A stretch of DNA of 64,000 bases, taken from Agrostemma githago (Eukaryota > Streptophyta > Magnoliopsida > Caryophyllales > Caryophyllaceae). Shown here in pieces: positions 1-11,120 of this stretch (the first letter of the stretch is position 1; each line of letters starts with the position of its first letter). The stretch covers positions 1,674,001 through 1,738,000 of the forward strand of contig OY288242.1 in assembly GCA_958450325.1 (NCBI GenBank). The letters are read 5' to 3'. The position numbers and the translations under genes are program-made. Under the pieces are notes generated by a model. The model was not told where the DNA came from and did not search any database. It saw only the letters and a list, made by a program, of their open reading frames with translations.

Positions 1-347
1 ATTTTTGTTAATATAAAATGAACGATATTGACGGTGAATCAAGAGTTTCATTTAGTTGTGCAAGACTCCATAGTTATTTATTTGGCTGCTACTTTATTTT
101 GTAAGACTTTTTTTTTTGGGTAAATACAAAATACGTGAACAAATTATTTATTTTATAATAATTACTACGGAGTAACATTTATTCGTTATCTATTAAATTA
201 AGTTCAAATATAAAGTTATCAACTAGTATCGAGTACTCCGTATATCTTAAAGAGTGAAAAATATTACCCCTTTGATTTTAAATAATTGTCCAATTTCAAT
301 ATAATACTCCCTCACATGTATTGGATAACTGAGGTCATCATTTAAGA

Positions 348-381
<34 letters not shown>

Positions 382-700
382 TGATTGTTTCATTGGAGTT
401 TTTTTGACATTTTAAAAATGATTCACGTTAATTGACTTCATTGAAATCTTTGGGATTAAGATTCTAATATTGTTATAACACATATCTTCGGGAGTAATTC
501 AAAGGGCTGTAGATTATCTATAGCTATCTTAATCTTTACATCATCTTTTTTTTCTTTCTTTTTTCCTTACGGTCACGTTGCATTTATTAGGCCAGGGACC
601 CAAAAAACCTTACGTCCACCTTATCGTATACGTAGTACTACTACATACTAATAGTAGGGCGAATGTAAATAATACTGGTAGTAGTAGCGTCCGTACGTAC
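1..700. other. AT-rich DNA, presumed intron or 3' flank of JOX
   Basis: No exon of the dioxygenase gene on the minus strand can be read here, although this is where exon 2 would lie if the intron were short. The stretch holds poly-T runs, a TTA microsatellite near 350-381 and remnants of CTCCGTA-type MITE ends. If the gene is intact, its first intron is longer than 700 bp and exon 2 lies outside the window. Confidence 0.6.
349..382. repeat. (TTA)n microsatellite
   Basis: About eleven uninterrupted TTA/ATT triplets are visible directly. Confidence 0.95.
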
Positions 701-1218
701 CTATGGTGAGAGGGTTGATCAGGCCATTTCTTATAATCCTTCAAAACAGGAGGAAGATAATGAAGGAAGTAATAATCACTCCAATCAAGGGTCGCACCCT
801 TCACAACACCCAACCTACTCCCATACCCTTCATAGGTGCATGGAGAATTCGCATACTTCTGTTTCTTCTCCATTGGTGAATGGAAGAACTCCCGCCAAAC
901 CTGTCGAGCCTGATCCATGAGACCAGACTCGATCCCATGGTTAACGGCCTGGAAAAATCCCCACTCCTGACAGGCCTGGGCAACTTGGTTCCTAGTGGCC
1001 TGGACCACGTCCGGGTCACTAGAGAACAGGCCTGCCAGGTCTACCAGAGGAATATCCATATCCATATCCATATCCATGTCGGTTGTCGCGGTAGGGTCAT
1101 CCACCACAGGGCGGTCGGACATGGGTTTGACGTAGCGGTCTGGGATGTGGTCTAGCCCACTATTTGCTATGGATTGGACTCGGACTATGGGCTCAGGCCA
1201 CTCTTGTGCACAACTCAT
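701..1218 (-). CDS. 2-oxoglutarate/Fe(II) dioxygenase, JOX-type, exon 1 only
   Basis: The protein starts MSCAQEWPEPIVRVQ and carries the DIOX_N domain of plant 2-oxoglutarate-dependent dioxygenases (IPLVDLAGL, EWGFFQAVNHGI, YEGYGSRLGV, LDWSDYYFLHYLP). This pattern is typical of jasmonate-induced oxygenases (JOX/JRG21), which hydroxylate jasmonic acid in the cytosol and so damp jasmonate signalling. Exon 1 ends CATAG|GTACGT after about 172 codons and splits an arginine codon; Arabidopsis JOX2 has an arginine at the matching place (recalled). The iron-binding HxD...H and the 2-oxoglutarate RxS motifs belong to later exons, which are absent from 1-700. An MD dipeptide repeat (hexamer near 1052-1076) lies just before the conserved domain. 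The gene is either partial because of the window edge or truncated. The exact substrate is not proven. Confidence 0.8.
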
Positions 1219-1316
1219 TTTCTAATCTTTTGTACGTTTTGATAATTTCTTCTTGTTATGAGCTTGTAGTAGTGGAAGCTAAGTAATGGTATGGTAGGAA
1301 ATTTTAGGTAGCTCGG

Positions 1317-1325
1317 AATTTATAG
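1317..1325 (-). promoter_or_regulatory. Candidate TATA box of the JOX gene
   Basis: On the minus strand the sequence reads CTATAAATT, about 100 bp upstream of the ATG at 1218, a usual distance for a plant TATA box plus 5'UTR. Confidence 0.5.
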
Positions 1326-1390
1326 GAGTGTTATGTATGTGGGCCAAACAATTGGGGATTTGGGTATTGGGGGATGACAAATCTTTGTTT

Positions 1391-1546
1391 GTGACAGAAC
1401 TATCTGTCATAAACATGTAATGAGTCAGATAATATTCATTTGGATAGATAAAGACAAAGTCATGTGCTACCCACTACCCTTGTCTTCTCTAACCAAATAA
1501 TATTATTTGACCCGTCATCAATTTATGACAGATATATTTATTACAA
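1391..1546 (+). mobile_element. MITE-like repeat, GACGGAT family, copy A
   Basis: The ends are imperfect palindromes (GTGACAGAACTATCTGTCAT and ATGACAGATATATTTATTAC). The body shares TAATATTCATTTGGATAGA, CATGTGCTA and ATCATCAATTTATGACAGAT with the copy at 12803-12931 and, inverted, with 47746-47903. It lies only about 65 bp beyond the JOX TATA box, so it may form part of that promoter. Confidence 0.65.
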
Positions 1547-3181
1547 GGGAGACTTAGTATGGGATAGGGTCAAATGGATGAAAAGATATTGGGAGATGAA
1601 GAAAAGGGTGGGTGGAATTAAGAGATAAAAATTACTAAAAAAAGTGAGAAACGTGGGATAATTTGAATATAAAACGTGGGATAAATAGGGTGAAAACGAT
1701 AGGTGGAGTGTAGGGTGTACTGTATAGGGTGTTCTTTCTATACTGTATTTGCTTCACCATTGCATGACAGCTCCGCATGCATAGCGTATTCAGACCGTTT
1801 TGTTAATTCGACACATTTGATTCGACAATCTGGTAAACGTAATGTATTCTCTCTATTTACGCAACACCAAATAATTGTTTATTTTTCATAACCAAATTTG
1901 TTCGGATACCATCTTTGTACTTAAACGTTATTCAATCATACTTAAAAATTACTCGTATTACTTTACATATTCTCCTCTTCCCATCTAAGTTTCTAGAAAG
2001 AACTTGAGAGAAAAAAAAATCACACAAGTTTGTAAGCTCAATAACTTAAAAACCCAAAGCAGAATAATCAGAAATCGTGAGTTTGATGGTTGATACACAA
2101 GATTCTCCAACAATTGTTCATACAATATAATCGTAAATGAATCCAGCAAAATCTTTGCAATTGGAATTTCAAATTCAATTGCACCAATTAGAATTCTTCG
2201 AAAAAAATCCTAATTTGTGATGATACAAGCACATTGATTAACTCTAATTTTCAATTAATTAACATTAATTAACCATAATATTCAATTAAAATTACTATAC
2301 AATAAAATATCAGTTACCAAATTACTTCGTAGGATTTATAGTGAATTAGTGATTTACCCTCTACTTTTTTTTTTTAAATAAATAATCTATAATTCTTCTC
2401 TAACTACTTTATTAATCATGTATAAAGCAAATGTAACGTTTAAAGTGGGACGGGGGAGTACAACATCCCTATATACTAAAAGAATAACGACTTTCTAAAA
2501 TTTTCCCTCCAAAATGCATTATTTCTAAAGATGGAAGTTAAACAAAGATTACTTTAAAATAAATTGGTAACCCATTACATTTCATGGATGATAATAAAAT
2601 CATCAAAATGGTAAATTTATAGTATAGAGATTCTTAGTTTCACACTAGAAAAATATATTTGGTTCTTTTTTCTAAATAACGTTTTTTGTTTTTCGAGTTG
2701 AATCTCTAAACATTAATTTTTTCTATTTCACAAAACAAAAAAGTACTATTAAACCATTTAAGAAAAAAATGTATCATATGAATGTTGATTTTTAGAATAT
2801 TTTCATCTAAACACACATTTATTAATTTTATTCCCGCCATTACCTTGATTGTTTTATAAATTTGAAATTATTTTCTCAAAATTGAGTCATTACCTTGATT
2901 GTTTATCAATTTGAAATTATTTTCTCAAAACTGAGGAATGTAAACATTATAATATAGAGGCGATTCGAACCTATGACCCATTGTCACAAGGTACCGAGTT
3001 CTTCTACTATACATATAGATCGATCCAGTCATGATTCAGGCGAGTTTTCAGGAAATAGATAAGCACAATAATTTGATGTTTTGACCCTAATGAACAATGA
3101 CCCGAAATTAAGGGTTTGGTTAAGATACAGTGACCCATTACACAACTGGATCGAATACAGCACGAAATTTAATTGGGTTAG
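1547..3181. other. Intergenic AT-rich DNA
   Basis: No supported gene. It contains a two-copy 50-bp tandem repeat at 2838-2935. A B-box-like GGTTCGAATCGCC on the minus strand near 2960-2975 could belong to a decayed tRNA-derived element. Confidence 0.6.
2838..2935. repeat. 50-bp tandem duplication
   Basis: Two adjacent copies begin CATTACCTTGATTGTTT (2838 and 2888) and continue through AAATTATTTTCTCAAAA with few differences. Confidence 0.85.
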
Positions 3182-4724
3182 TTTTTTTTTTGAAAAAACC
3201 CAAAAAATCGCGATTATATCATTGCATCGAAATCAGCATATAAAACAGCTTGCACGTTTAGTGGTCCAAGGCTCTCCCAAACACGCCTTCCGATAGATAA
3301 AGACATTGCCCGCGCGAACTCATGAGCAACACGATTACAATGACGCGGAACAAAAGACCAACGAACACAATCAAAATTACAACTAAACTCCAAAATTTCA
3401 TCCAAAATAAGAAAAATGTCGCTTCGTCCTGTGTTAGCATTCCGGAGATGATCAATGACAATTTTACGGTCACTTTCAATGATAACGTTATTGTATCTTC
3501 GGCGTCGTGCTTCCTTCATGCCCTCAAGAATGACCTCCGCCTCCGCAAGACTGGCCTCCGTGTCACCGAGTCGTCTAGCACTCACCCCCCACAGCATCCG
3601 TCCATCATCCCCTCGTCCCACGCACTCCACACTCACTCCACCCCCTAGAACGCCTGCATCACAATTGATCTTGATGATAAATCTTGCCATCAAGGCTTGC
3701 CACCTCTGCTCTCTCCCTCCACCACTATCACCTCCCGCTCGTTGTAAGCCTCCCCCCACGCCTATCCCCTCCGTCACACTCTCAATCTCAGTCATAATAT
3801 CATGAATCCTAGTTAAAACATCCCCGCAGCTCAGCCGCTTCCCTTCAAACACCCACTTATTGCGTGCCTCCGATCCCACATACATAGCCTAACATCCCAC
3901 CATAATCTTCCCTTACTCCTCTTCCTCCAACTCCCTCCACACATCCTCCACTCACTCCCTCACCCGCTCATGCCCATTTTCCTTCTTCGCGTCCACCCTC
4001 AACCCATCACATATCCCAAACCCCCACCCACACCCTTTAACAAGATGGAGACAAGTCTCCACCTCACAGCAACAAATCGGGTAAGTACCATCAAAGCTAG
4101 TGATACGGTGAGCAATATTACCTTTCGTAGGAAGCGCATTAGAGCACAATTGCCATAAAAAGATCTTAATTCGAGGGAGCACCCGTGCTTGCCAAATCCG
4201 CGACCATAACCAGCGTTCACTAGTAAAATCGGAGGGCCCCTCAGTATTCTCCATACTAGATGTTAGAAGACGGTATGCCGACTTAATGGTGTAAACGTCA
4301 TTCTTCTCCATGTCCGAACACCAGACATCCTCAACTTGTCTTGAGCACACCCGCATATTCAAGATAATTTCTTGCTCAAAAGGCAAAAAATTAGCCCGAA
4401 TTCTACTAGCATCCCAAGACCCATCCCCCCGCTTCAGATCAGCCACCAGTCACTCATCCCTACCTGGCGGGCAATACGAGAGCACCCGCCTCAAACCCCT
4501 TCCCTGGAGCTAAGGATCATGCCAAACCCTCGTCCCTTGCCCATTCCCAATCCTCCTTCTCATTCCCTGTACCACCACGTCCCGTGCCTCCCAAATACCC
4601 TTCCAAGTATAACTTGGATTATACCCCAACTCAGCTTGAAGAAAAGACCCATTCCTATAATACTTGACCCGCAAAAGCCAAGAAAGGAGAGTCCCCTTCT
4701 TAGTGGTTAATCACCATGTCTCAG
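3182..4724 (-). pseudogene. 5'-truncated LINE (non-LTR retrotransposon) relic
   Basis: The 4446-3952 part reads as the zinc-binding zf-RVT domain found after plant LINE reverse transcriptases (KSAYRLL, WSRIWQARVLPRIKIFLWQL, CHLVKGC-type cysteines). The 3885-3214 part is an RNase H-like RVT_3 domain with INCDAG, an acidic EAE segment, IIESD and VAHEFAR. Sequence upstream to about 4720 continues the family (GIWEARDV, RRIGNGQGTRVWHDP). All segments share one frame broken by several stops, some of which look like TGG-to-TAG/TGA changes, so it cannot be translated. The T-run at 3182-3190 is the A-tail on the minus strand. TGGGTTAG occurs directly outside both ends (3174-3181 and 4725-4732), a plausible 8-bp target-site duplication. 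Confidence 0.85.
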
Positions 4725-5391
4725 TGGGTTAGATTTAAATTACAGGATTCGTGATTCATTTACCCATGGGCCATGACCTAGTGCAAACCTTTATCCTGGT
4801 TTATTGTGAGATGTGGGCTTTGTGCCAATCTAATCTCTGCAAACTTTGGGCCCAATTCCTCTCCACTTGTTCAGTTGTTCCCCCGCCAATCTAATCTCTA
4901 CTCTCTACGTATCTTTTGAACCATTTTTCAAAGCCCACATTCTATAGTGAGATGATATCATACTCGTAGTAAATATTGTTGGACCGTCTTATTAAAAACT
5001 TGATGATGTAAAATGATGGTATGAAAAAATAACGTTTCAAATCGTGTATTACTCTCACCTACTTTTTTTTTTCTTCCCTCTTTTCTGTTTGACACTAATT
5101 CAACAATCTTTTCTCTTTTCATTTTTTGATCGTACTTTAATCAATTTTTTATTCTTCCTTCAATTCTTTATTCTTTCTTTTACTCACAAACTCCACCATA
5201 TTTCTACTTTATACCCCACATTTATTTACTTTAATCAATTATTTAATTAATACTTTCTTAATTTTTGTGCCCAAAAAAAGAGAGAAGAAATAAAAAACTA
5301 GGAGGGGTAGTAATTGTGGAGACTTGACTGAGAGTTGATAGTAATTATCTTCTTTTCAACGAAGCGCGGACTTAGCTTCTTTTTTTTTTTC

Positions 5392-5810
5392 TGAACCCAA
5401 AACTTTGAAAAATGTGTATTATACCCTACAAATCGAGTTACTCGTGATCTCATATCAAGTCACGTTTCAAATCAACTGACTTTTCATACCTTGTGACTAG
5501 GGTGTCTTCAGGATAGACTATGTCCGATTACTCGCTCAATCGACAAGTATAGGTCGTCTATACACGATAAAGTGATTGTTAGGTAGAGGTGGTTTAACAC
5601 GTACAAGAACTCCCAAACTTTCTCTGTTGCACCTTATATTTTGTGTAGACGTTCCTACCAACCTGATGAAAAACTTCAAACGATTTTCAACTCTTTTTAT
5701 TCCGAACCCTGAAGTTCTGAAAAACGTGCATTATACACTACAAATCGAGTTGCTTGGGAACTCATATCGAGTCACGTTTCAAATAACCTGATTTTTCATA
5801 CCACGAGACT
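5392..5810. repeat. Pair of ~108-bp direct repeats
   Basis: 5392-5500 and 5703-5810 share GAACCC...TTATAC-CTACAAATCGAGTT, CTCATAT-GAGTCACGTTTCAAAT and TTTTTCATACC, with roughly 80% identity by eye. The copies are 311 bp apart. The nature of the repeat is unknown. Confidence 0.8.
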
Positions 5811-5884
5811 TCGTATACTAGTTACATGATATATACACGTGTTGTAATTAGTGAGATATACCATCCTATAATGGGACAGGAGAT

Positions 5885-5919
5885 TCTCGGAGCTTAGCTC
5901 CTCACTCGCACAAAAAAAA
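5885..5919 (+). mobile_element. 35-bp truncated retroposon with A-tail
   Basis: A 35-bp insert ending in CGCAC plus eight A is flanked by perfect 14-bp direct repeats ATGGGACAGGAGAT (5871-5884 and 5920-5933). Target-site duplication plus A-tail is the mark of LINE-mediated retroposition. The body is too short to name; it is probably the 3' end of a SINE or LINE. Confidence 0.8.
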
Positions 5920-6841
5920 ATGGGACAGGAGATAATCTAAAATATACAGGAAATAAAGAGATATTGATTGTACAAACGATTTTTTAGTGTAGTCATAAGA
6001 CACATATTAATAGTCTAATGAAAAAAAGATTCTCAAGCATGTTGTATGAATATGGTAAATATAAATTAACATTAAAATTTCTCATAATAATATGTTTAGA
6101 ATGTTTTCTTTTTTTTTTTGAAGTGAAAATCAATATCATTAATAATAAGTCATCCGACATCTACAAATGATGTCAAATTGAACTGAATACAGATTTGTAA
6201 AAAAAAAAAAAAAATAAAGACAAAGATCACTATTAGAATAAAGCGCTTCTGCATAGCCTTCTATATATCGCTGTTTATTGACACAGTCTTTCGCAAAGAA
6301 ATTTATAGATATGATGAAATAGTCTCCAAAATGATAATTTTCTCGTAAGATTATATCGTAATCTTATCCTTAAGCTAAATTATGTTTGTTGACTTCGGCT
6401 GCTCCTTTACTCACGTTAATTTAAGTTATGGATCCCACTTATTTTGCCAACTGAAACCTAGGTGTTGCTCTAAATTCTCATTTCCGGCAAACATCTTTGT
6501 ATACAACAACAACGCATACCTCCCAACACAAGGGAATTTGCTCGCGTGACGGACATTCAAATAACTACTTATATTTTATCAAAATAAGATTTTGGAAAAC
6601 ATGAAAGAAGCATAAAAATATGTTTTTTTTTTTCATTTGGAAAAGTATTAAAAAAAGATGGTCTGATTAGAAAATGAGTGAATGATCGTGGGAGACTGTC
6701 CATAAATTGCATGAGTTTTATGCTAGTTTTAGAAATCGTTCCCACTTAAAATATAAAAAAAATTGTATTAATTGAATCGTTGTGAATTGTGTTACAATGA
6801 ACTCATTATTTATAATATCGTAATGATACCAAATCTACTTA

Positions 6842-7033
6842 GGGCTCGTTTGGTTCACCATGGGAAGATTGAGTTACCGGGAACTTAAATTCACAGGAAT
6901 TTGTATTTCATGGGAATTACAAAAATATTGTTTGGTTGCCTTGTGGGAAATAACTTCATGCGGGAAGTTCTACACACCAAGGGGGGCTTGGTGAGTAACT
7001 TCCCATGATTTAAGAGGATAACCAAACGACCCC
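6842..7033. mobile_element. Tourist-like MITE, TTA target duplication
   Basis: Terminal inverted repeats GGGCTCGTTTGGTT and AACCAAACGACCCC match at 13 of 14 positions. The element is flanked by TTA at 6839-6841 and 7034-7036, as for PIF/Harbinger (Tourist) elements. Length is 192 bp, with no coding capacity. Confidence 0.85.
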
Positions 7034-7036
7034 TTA

Positions 7037-7537
7037 AACTATGAATGAAACTAATAATACAATTCTTAATTCTATTTTAGATAATATCTCATCTTATTCA
7101 TACAATATTATCGCAATATTGTGCTTCCTAAACTTACTAAGATATCGTAATAATACAATATTCTCAATCTTGGGAAGATCTTTGTAGTACGGAAAGGAGG
7201 TAACACTTAGAAAACAAAACAAGGGAAGCAACAATATGATATCCGTGAGGCAAAACTAACAATCATCTAGTCATAACTTAACCATACAACTAATATTAAG
7301 TAGATAGGAGATTGAAAGAAGAACAAGAGGTGTGAATTTGGGGGATTTCATGCCAATTTGATTGGGTAAGACTAGAGTGAGACGAAGAAGCCAAAGTGAG
7401 AGACACACACACGCGGAGTACACCCCTTTGACCCTCTGACTTTTTGACCCCGCTTTGAAAAAGTATCATCGCACTTGCACTAAGAAAAACCAAAGAAAAG
7501 TAAAACGAAACAAGGAAGAACCAACCCATAATAACTA
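7037..7537. other. Intergenic DNA
   Basis: No gene recognised. The minus-strand open frame at 7296-7529 has no family resemblance and is probably chance. Confidence 0.5.
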
Positions 7538-7804
7538 TTCCTCCGGTTCCAAAATAATTGTCTCATTTACTTTTACACAATAATTAAGAAAATTGTGTAA
7601 TGATGGGTATATAGACAATTATGACTACTTTATAGGGTGATGTGTGAGATGATGTGGGTTAATGAAATGACAAAATGATAAATACTTTGTCTTAGCAGAG
7701 ACAAAGTTGTAAATAAAGATAAATTAAAAAGAAAAATTGAAAAATAAGACCATCTTTAAGAACCTACCCAAAAAAATGGGACGATCTTAGTGGGATTGAG
7801 GAAG
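7538..7804. mobile_element. Stowaway-like MITE in the CCCH promoter
   Basis: The arms start CCTCCGGTTCCAAAATAATT on the left and, on the reverse strand from the right, CTTCCTCAATCCCACTAAGA. TA flanks both ends, and the interior is AT-rich and non-coding. The right end lies about 80 bp upstream of the putative TATA box of the CCCH gene. Confidence 0.65.
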
Positions 7805-7886
7805 TATAATAATAAGAAGAAAGAAAAGGCATAATAAAAAGTCACACTTTCCTTCCTTGTTCCTTTTTGGCCGGTGTTTCTTCCCC

Positions 7887-7894
7887 TTTATAAG
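7887..7894 (+). promoter_or_regulatory. TATA box of the CCCH gene
   Basis: TTTATAAG is followed by a pyrimidine-rich leader (CTCTTCTCC and CTTCTTCT tracts) up to the ATG at 8045, giving a 5'UTR of roughly 125 nt. The leader is typical of plant genes. Confidence 0.65.
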
Positions 7895-8044
7895 AGCCGC
7901 CCATTCACTCTTCTCCCTACAATCCCAATTCCTCACTTCTTCAGTCAAACCATCTATCATTCATTCTATCTTCTCCTCCTCCTCCTCAATTATTTGCTGC
8001 TTCTTCTTCTTTAACTTGTTAGTTTGTTTATCGGATTGATTAAT

Positions 8045-10036
8045 ATGGGCGTGGAATTGAAAAGGGGGGACGACTCGCCTTCGCTACTTGAATTGGCGGC
8101 GTTAGACGACGCCGAGAGCTTTAGAACCGCCGTTGAGAAGAACGCCGCCGGAATCGATGCGGTGGCCAATTGGTACACCCGTCGTATCGGGTCCAAAACG
8201 ATGTCGTATGAGGAGAGGACACCTCTCATGATTGCTGCTCAGTATGGCAGCCTTAGGGTATTGGATTATATCATTAAATCTGGGAAATCTGATGTTAATC
8301 GGGTTTCCGGGTCGGATCGAGTTACTGCTCTCCACTGTGCTGTTGCTGGCGGCTCTGATTCTTCTTCTTCTGTGGTTCTGCAACTTGTTTCTGCTTCTGC
8401 TAATGTCAACTTGCTTGATGCTACTGGTAAGACCTCATTGCTTAATTGGTTTGATTTTTTTTTTATAGTTTGAATAATCGAATTAAACGTTTCTTATGTC
8501 AATTAATTGATTGATTGATTTGATTGTTCAGGTAATCGAGCATGTGACTTAATTCCCAATTTACCAAAGCTGCCAACCAAGAGCAAACAGTTGGACACCC
8601 TACTGAAGGGTCAGGGTCAGGGTCAAGAATCCGATTCGGTATCCATCTCGGATTCGGATTCGGAATCGAGTTCCAAGAAGGAATACTCGGTGGCGGAATT
8701 ACCAGACATAAACAATGGAGTGTACGGGAGCGACGAGTTCAGGATGTATTGCTTCAAGATCAAGCCATGTTCAAGAGCATACACGCACGATTGGACGGAG
8801 TGCCCGTTTGCTCACCCGGGTGAGAACGCCAGGAGGCGTGACCCGGCTAAGTACAACTACACCTGCGTCCCCTGCCCCGAGTTCAAGAAGGGGAGCTGCA
8901 AGAGGGGTGAGGACTGCGAGTTCGCTCATGGGGTCTTTGAGTCGTGGCTGCACCCGGCTCAGTACAAGACGCGACTCTGCAAGGATGAGACTGGTTGTGC
9001 TAGGAAGGTTTGCTTCTTTGCTCATAGGAAGGAGGAGCTTCGCCCTGTTTATGCGTCCACTGGGTCTGCTATCCCCGACAATAACATGAACAATGTGTCG
9101 TCTCCCCGTGGTGGTGGTGGTGGTGGTGGTGGGTATGGTGGCACGTCCACGCCTCCATTGTCACCTTCATTTGCTCCGTCTTCCCCCAAGAATGGAACAT
9201 CCGGTGGTGGAGGACTGATGTGGCAGGGGAAGCCTTTGAATCTTGGAGGTACACCTCCTAATCTGCTACTCCCTGGAAGCAGGCTAAGGTCTAGCTTGAG
9301 CGCTAGGGATATGGAAATCGAAAGAGAGTTGCTTAAAATCGAGCACCAAATACAGCAACAGCAACACCACCAACAACAGGTCCAACACCAACATCACCAA
9401 CAACAAATGATGTCTCCTAGATGGAACAACAGCAATGGGAGAATGGGGGATATGAGCCCATCCAACCTCGAATCAACCTACAATTCGATGAATTTGTCGA
9501 GAAAGACCCCCTTGTCAATGCCCATGTCTATGTCCATGTCGATGTCGATGTCTCCTTCCAGTGTTTTGGATTCACCCATCAACATACCAAGAAAAATGTC
9601 CCCTCCAAATGTTCTAGATTCCCCCAAGGCGGTGGCAATGCTCAATTCTAGAGCAGCCGCGTTTGCTGCACAAAGGAGCCAGAGCTTCATTGACCGGTCA
9701 GGGACAATGAACCCAAATCCATCAAGCCCAATGTCGAATTGGGGTTCGCCCAACGGAAAATTGGATTGGGGAATGCAAGGAGAAGAGTTGAACAAGCTTA
9801 GGAAATCTAATTCTTTTGGGTTTAGAGGCAACAACAATTCAGCAAGAGCAACCCCACCTGGTTTCGGCGGTGAGCCAGATGTGTCTTGGGTTAACTCTTT
9901 AGTCAAGGACGATGCCAATGCCGGGTTCTTAGATGCAAAGTCACCAAGTTATGGCCGTGGCAGCGGTGGTGGAGGTGGTGGTATCCAGGGCAAGCCTTGG
10001 GAGCAATTATACATAGAACAAGAGCTTGCGGTTTAA
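8045..10036 (+). CDS. Ankyrin and tandem CCCH zinc-finger protein (TZF9-like)
   Basis: Exons are 8045-8426 and 8532-10036 (628 codons plus stop). The intron uses G|GTAAGA and TTCAG|G. The start is the ATG in AATATGGGC; no upstream in-frame ATG competes. Residues about 15-135 hold ankyrin repeats (ERTPLMIAAQYGSLRVLDYI, VTALHCAVAGG). The centre holds the plant arginine-rich tandem zinc finger: CSRAYTHDWTECPFAHPGE, CPEFKKGSCKRGEDCEFAHG and CKDETGC-CFFAH. The C-terminal half is low complexity (Gly, His/Gln, MS repeats) but keeps family blocks such as LSARDMEIE, NWGSPNGKLDWGMQ and EPDVSWVNSLVK, closest to Arabidopsis TZF9 by memory. Such proteins bind RNA, shuttle between nucleus and cytoplasmic granules, and act in stress and immune responses. 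The frame is intact. Confidence 0.95.
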
Positions 10037-10554
10037 TTAGAGACACACTAGGCATAAGCCTAATGCTAACGAGATTAAATTAAGTTGATTTTTTCATATG
10101 TTGTTTGTTTATATTTATTTATTTATACATAGTACTGTAGTACGTACGTACTTGGTCAATTTCAAAGAAGATAATAGATCACTTGAAATTATAATTATAA
10201 TTATAATTATATACTCCATGGAGTAAACCTTAATTTTCTTTCTTTTTGCTTTCGTTTTGAATAAGGATAAGGAATTTCCATTGAAATTACGAGTGGTTGA
10301 TATATTGTTCGTTAACTGTTTTGTTTTTGTGCAAAAGCTGAGCGACATTTTTTGTATCTTTAGAGTTGTGACTTAACGTCGGATCAATGCTTATTCTGTG
10401 ACTTAACCCAATTGGGTCGGGACTCTGATGTAATTGGTCTTGCGTGGAAGTATGATATCTCGTACAAGACTCGTGTTACATGTGTCCACAGTCGATAATA
10501 GTATGATATTGTTGCTTTGTTAGATAAGTCTCCGTGAATTTATTCTATAATTTC
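10037..10554. other. 3' flank of CCCH gene
   Basis: Probably the 3'UTR and intergenic DNA, with an (AATTAT)n tract near 10186-10210. No further gene seen. Confidence 0.6.
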
Positions 10555-11120
10555 TATCCGAAATATCCGAAATCAAATTCATATCTTGGAATCCATTCAT
10601 CTGGATTATTCTTATCAATACTGTCGATGTTTATTTTTTGATTATTTTGGTGTTTACTCTTATGAAGCAATGAAATACCTATGGTTTGGTACAAAATAAA
10701 TTGGCTGTTGTCCTTTATAGACAAACGAATAGGTTCAATAAAAAACATCCCTCTTTTAGCAATCGTGTAAACATTAAATCCTTCTGAATCATGAATATAT
10801 TCAGACTCATTTCTCTTCTTTCAATCGAGGATATTGCAATTTCTCTCGGATTTGTCAATCTAAGCAGGAGACAGTAGACTTTTATATTATTTATCACTTT
10901 TTCATTCAAAAGATTGTCCCATTTCAATTGAAAAAACAAATACCTTTTAAGGTAGAAATGGATTTCTGCTTCTGGATTACTCTTGTCTTGTTTTTTTTTT
11001 CTACTATTTTTAATATCTGATCCTATATAATTTTCTTGAATATATTTTTGGTGCTTTGAGATAACAAATGATTCATAATTTTTTTGAACATCGGGTCCGG
11101 AATCTCTTTGACTCTGTATT
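10555..11120 (-). pseudogene. ycf1: Nuclear plastid insertion: ycf1 (TIC214) fragment
   Basis: On the minus strand the reading continues through GSDIKNSRKKK, FFQLKWDNLLNEK, VINNIKVYCLLLRLTNPREI, SSIERREMSLNIF, IEPIRLSIKDN and YQTIGISLLHKSKHQ. These are hallmark segments of the C-terminal part of plastid Ycf1. Near 10740 the frame shifts by one base between KEGCFL and IEPIRLS, and similarity stops near 10555. There is no plastid gene context around it and the neighbours are nuclear genes, so this is a transferred, decaying plastid fragment (NUPT) of about 570 bp, not a functional gene. Confidence 0.88.

Larger units (their letters stand above)
4733..6838. other. Intergenic DNA with repeats
   Basis: No supported gene. 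It contains the duplicated segment at 5392/5703 and a tiny retroposed fragment at 5885. The rest is AT-rich, with poly-A/T tracts. Confidence 0.6.

Noticed and set aside
2460..2490. CCCTATATACTAAAAGAATA as a Helitron 5' end
   Set aside because: No matching 3' hairpin or CTRR end could be paired with it.
2950..3010. Possible tRNA gene or SINE around GGTTCGAATCGCC (minus strand)
   Set aside because: Only a B-box-like motif; no cloverleaf, convincing A box, tail or target duplication was found.
3322..3805. Plus-strand ORFs over the LINE
   Set aside because: Shadows of the minus-strand RNase H-like domain; proline and serine runs come from the antisense of a coding sequence.
8715..9089. Plus-strand ORF overlapping the CCCH finger region in another frame
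   Set aside because: Shadow frame of the conserved zinc-finger coding sequence with no domain of its own.
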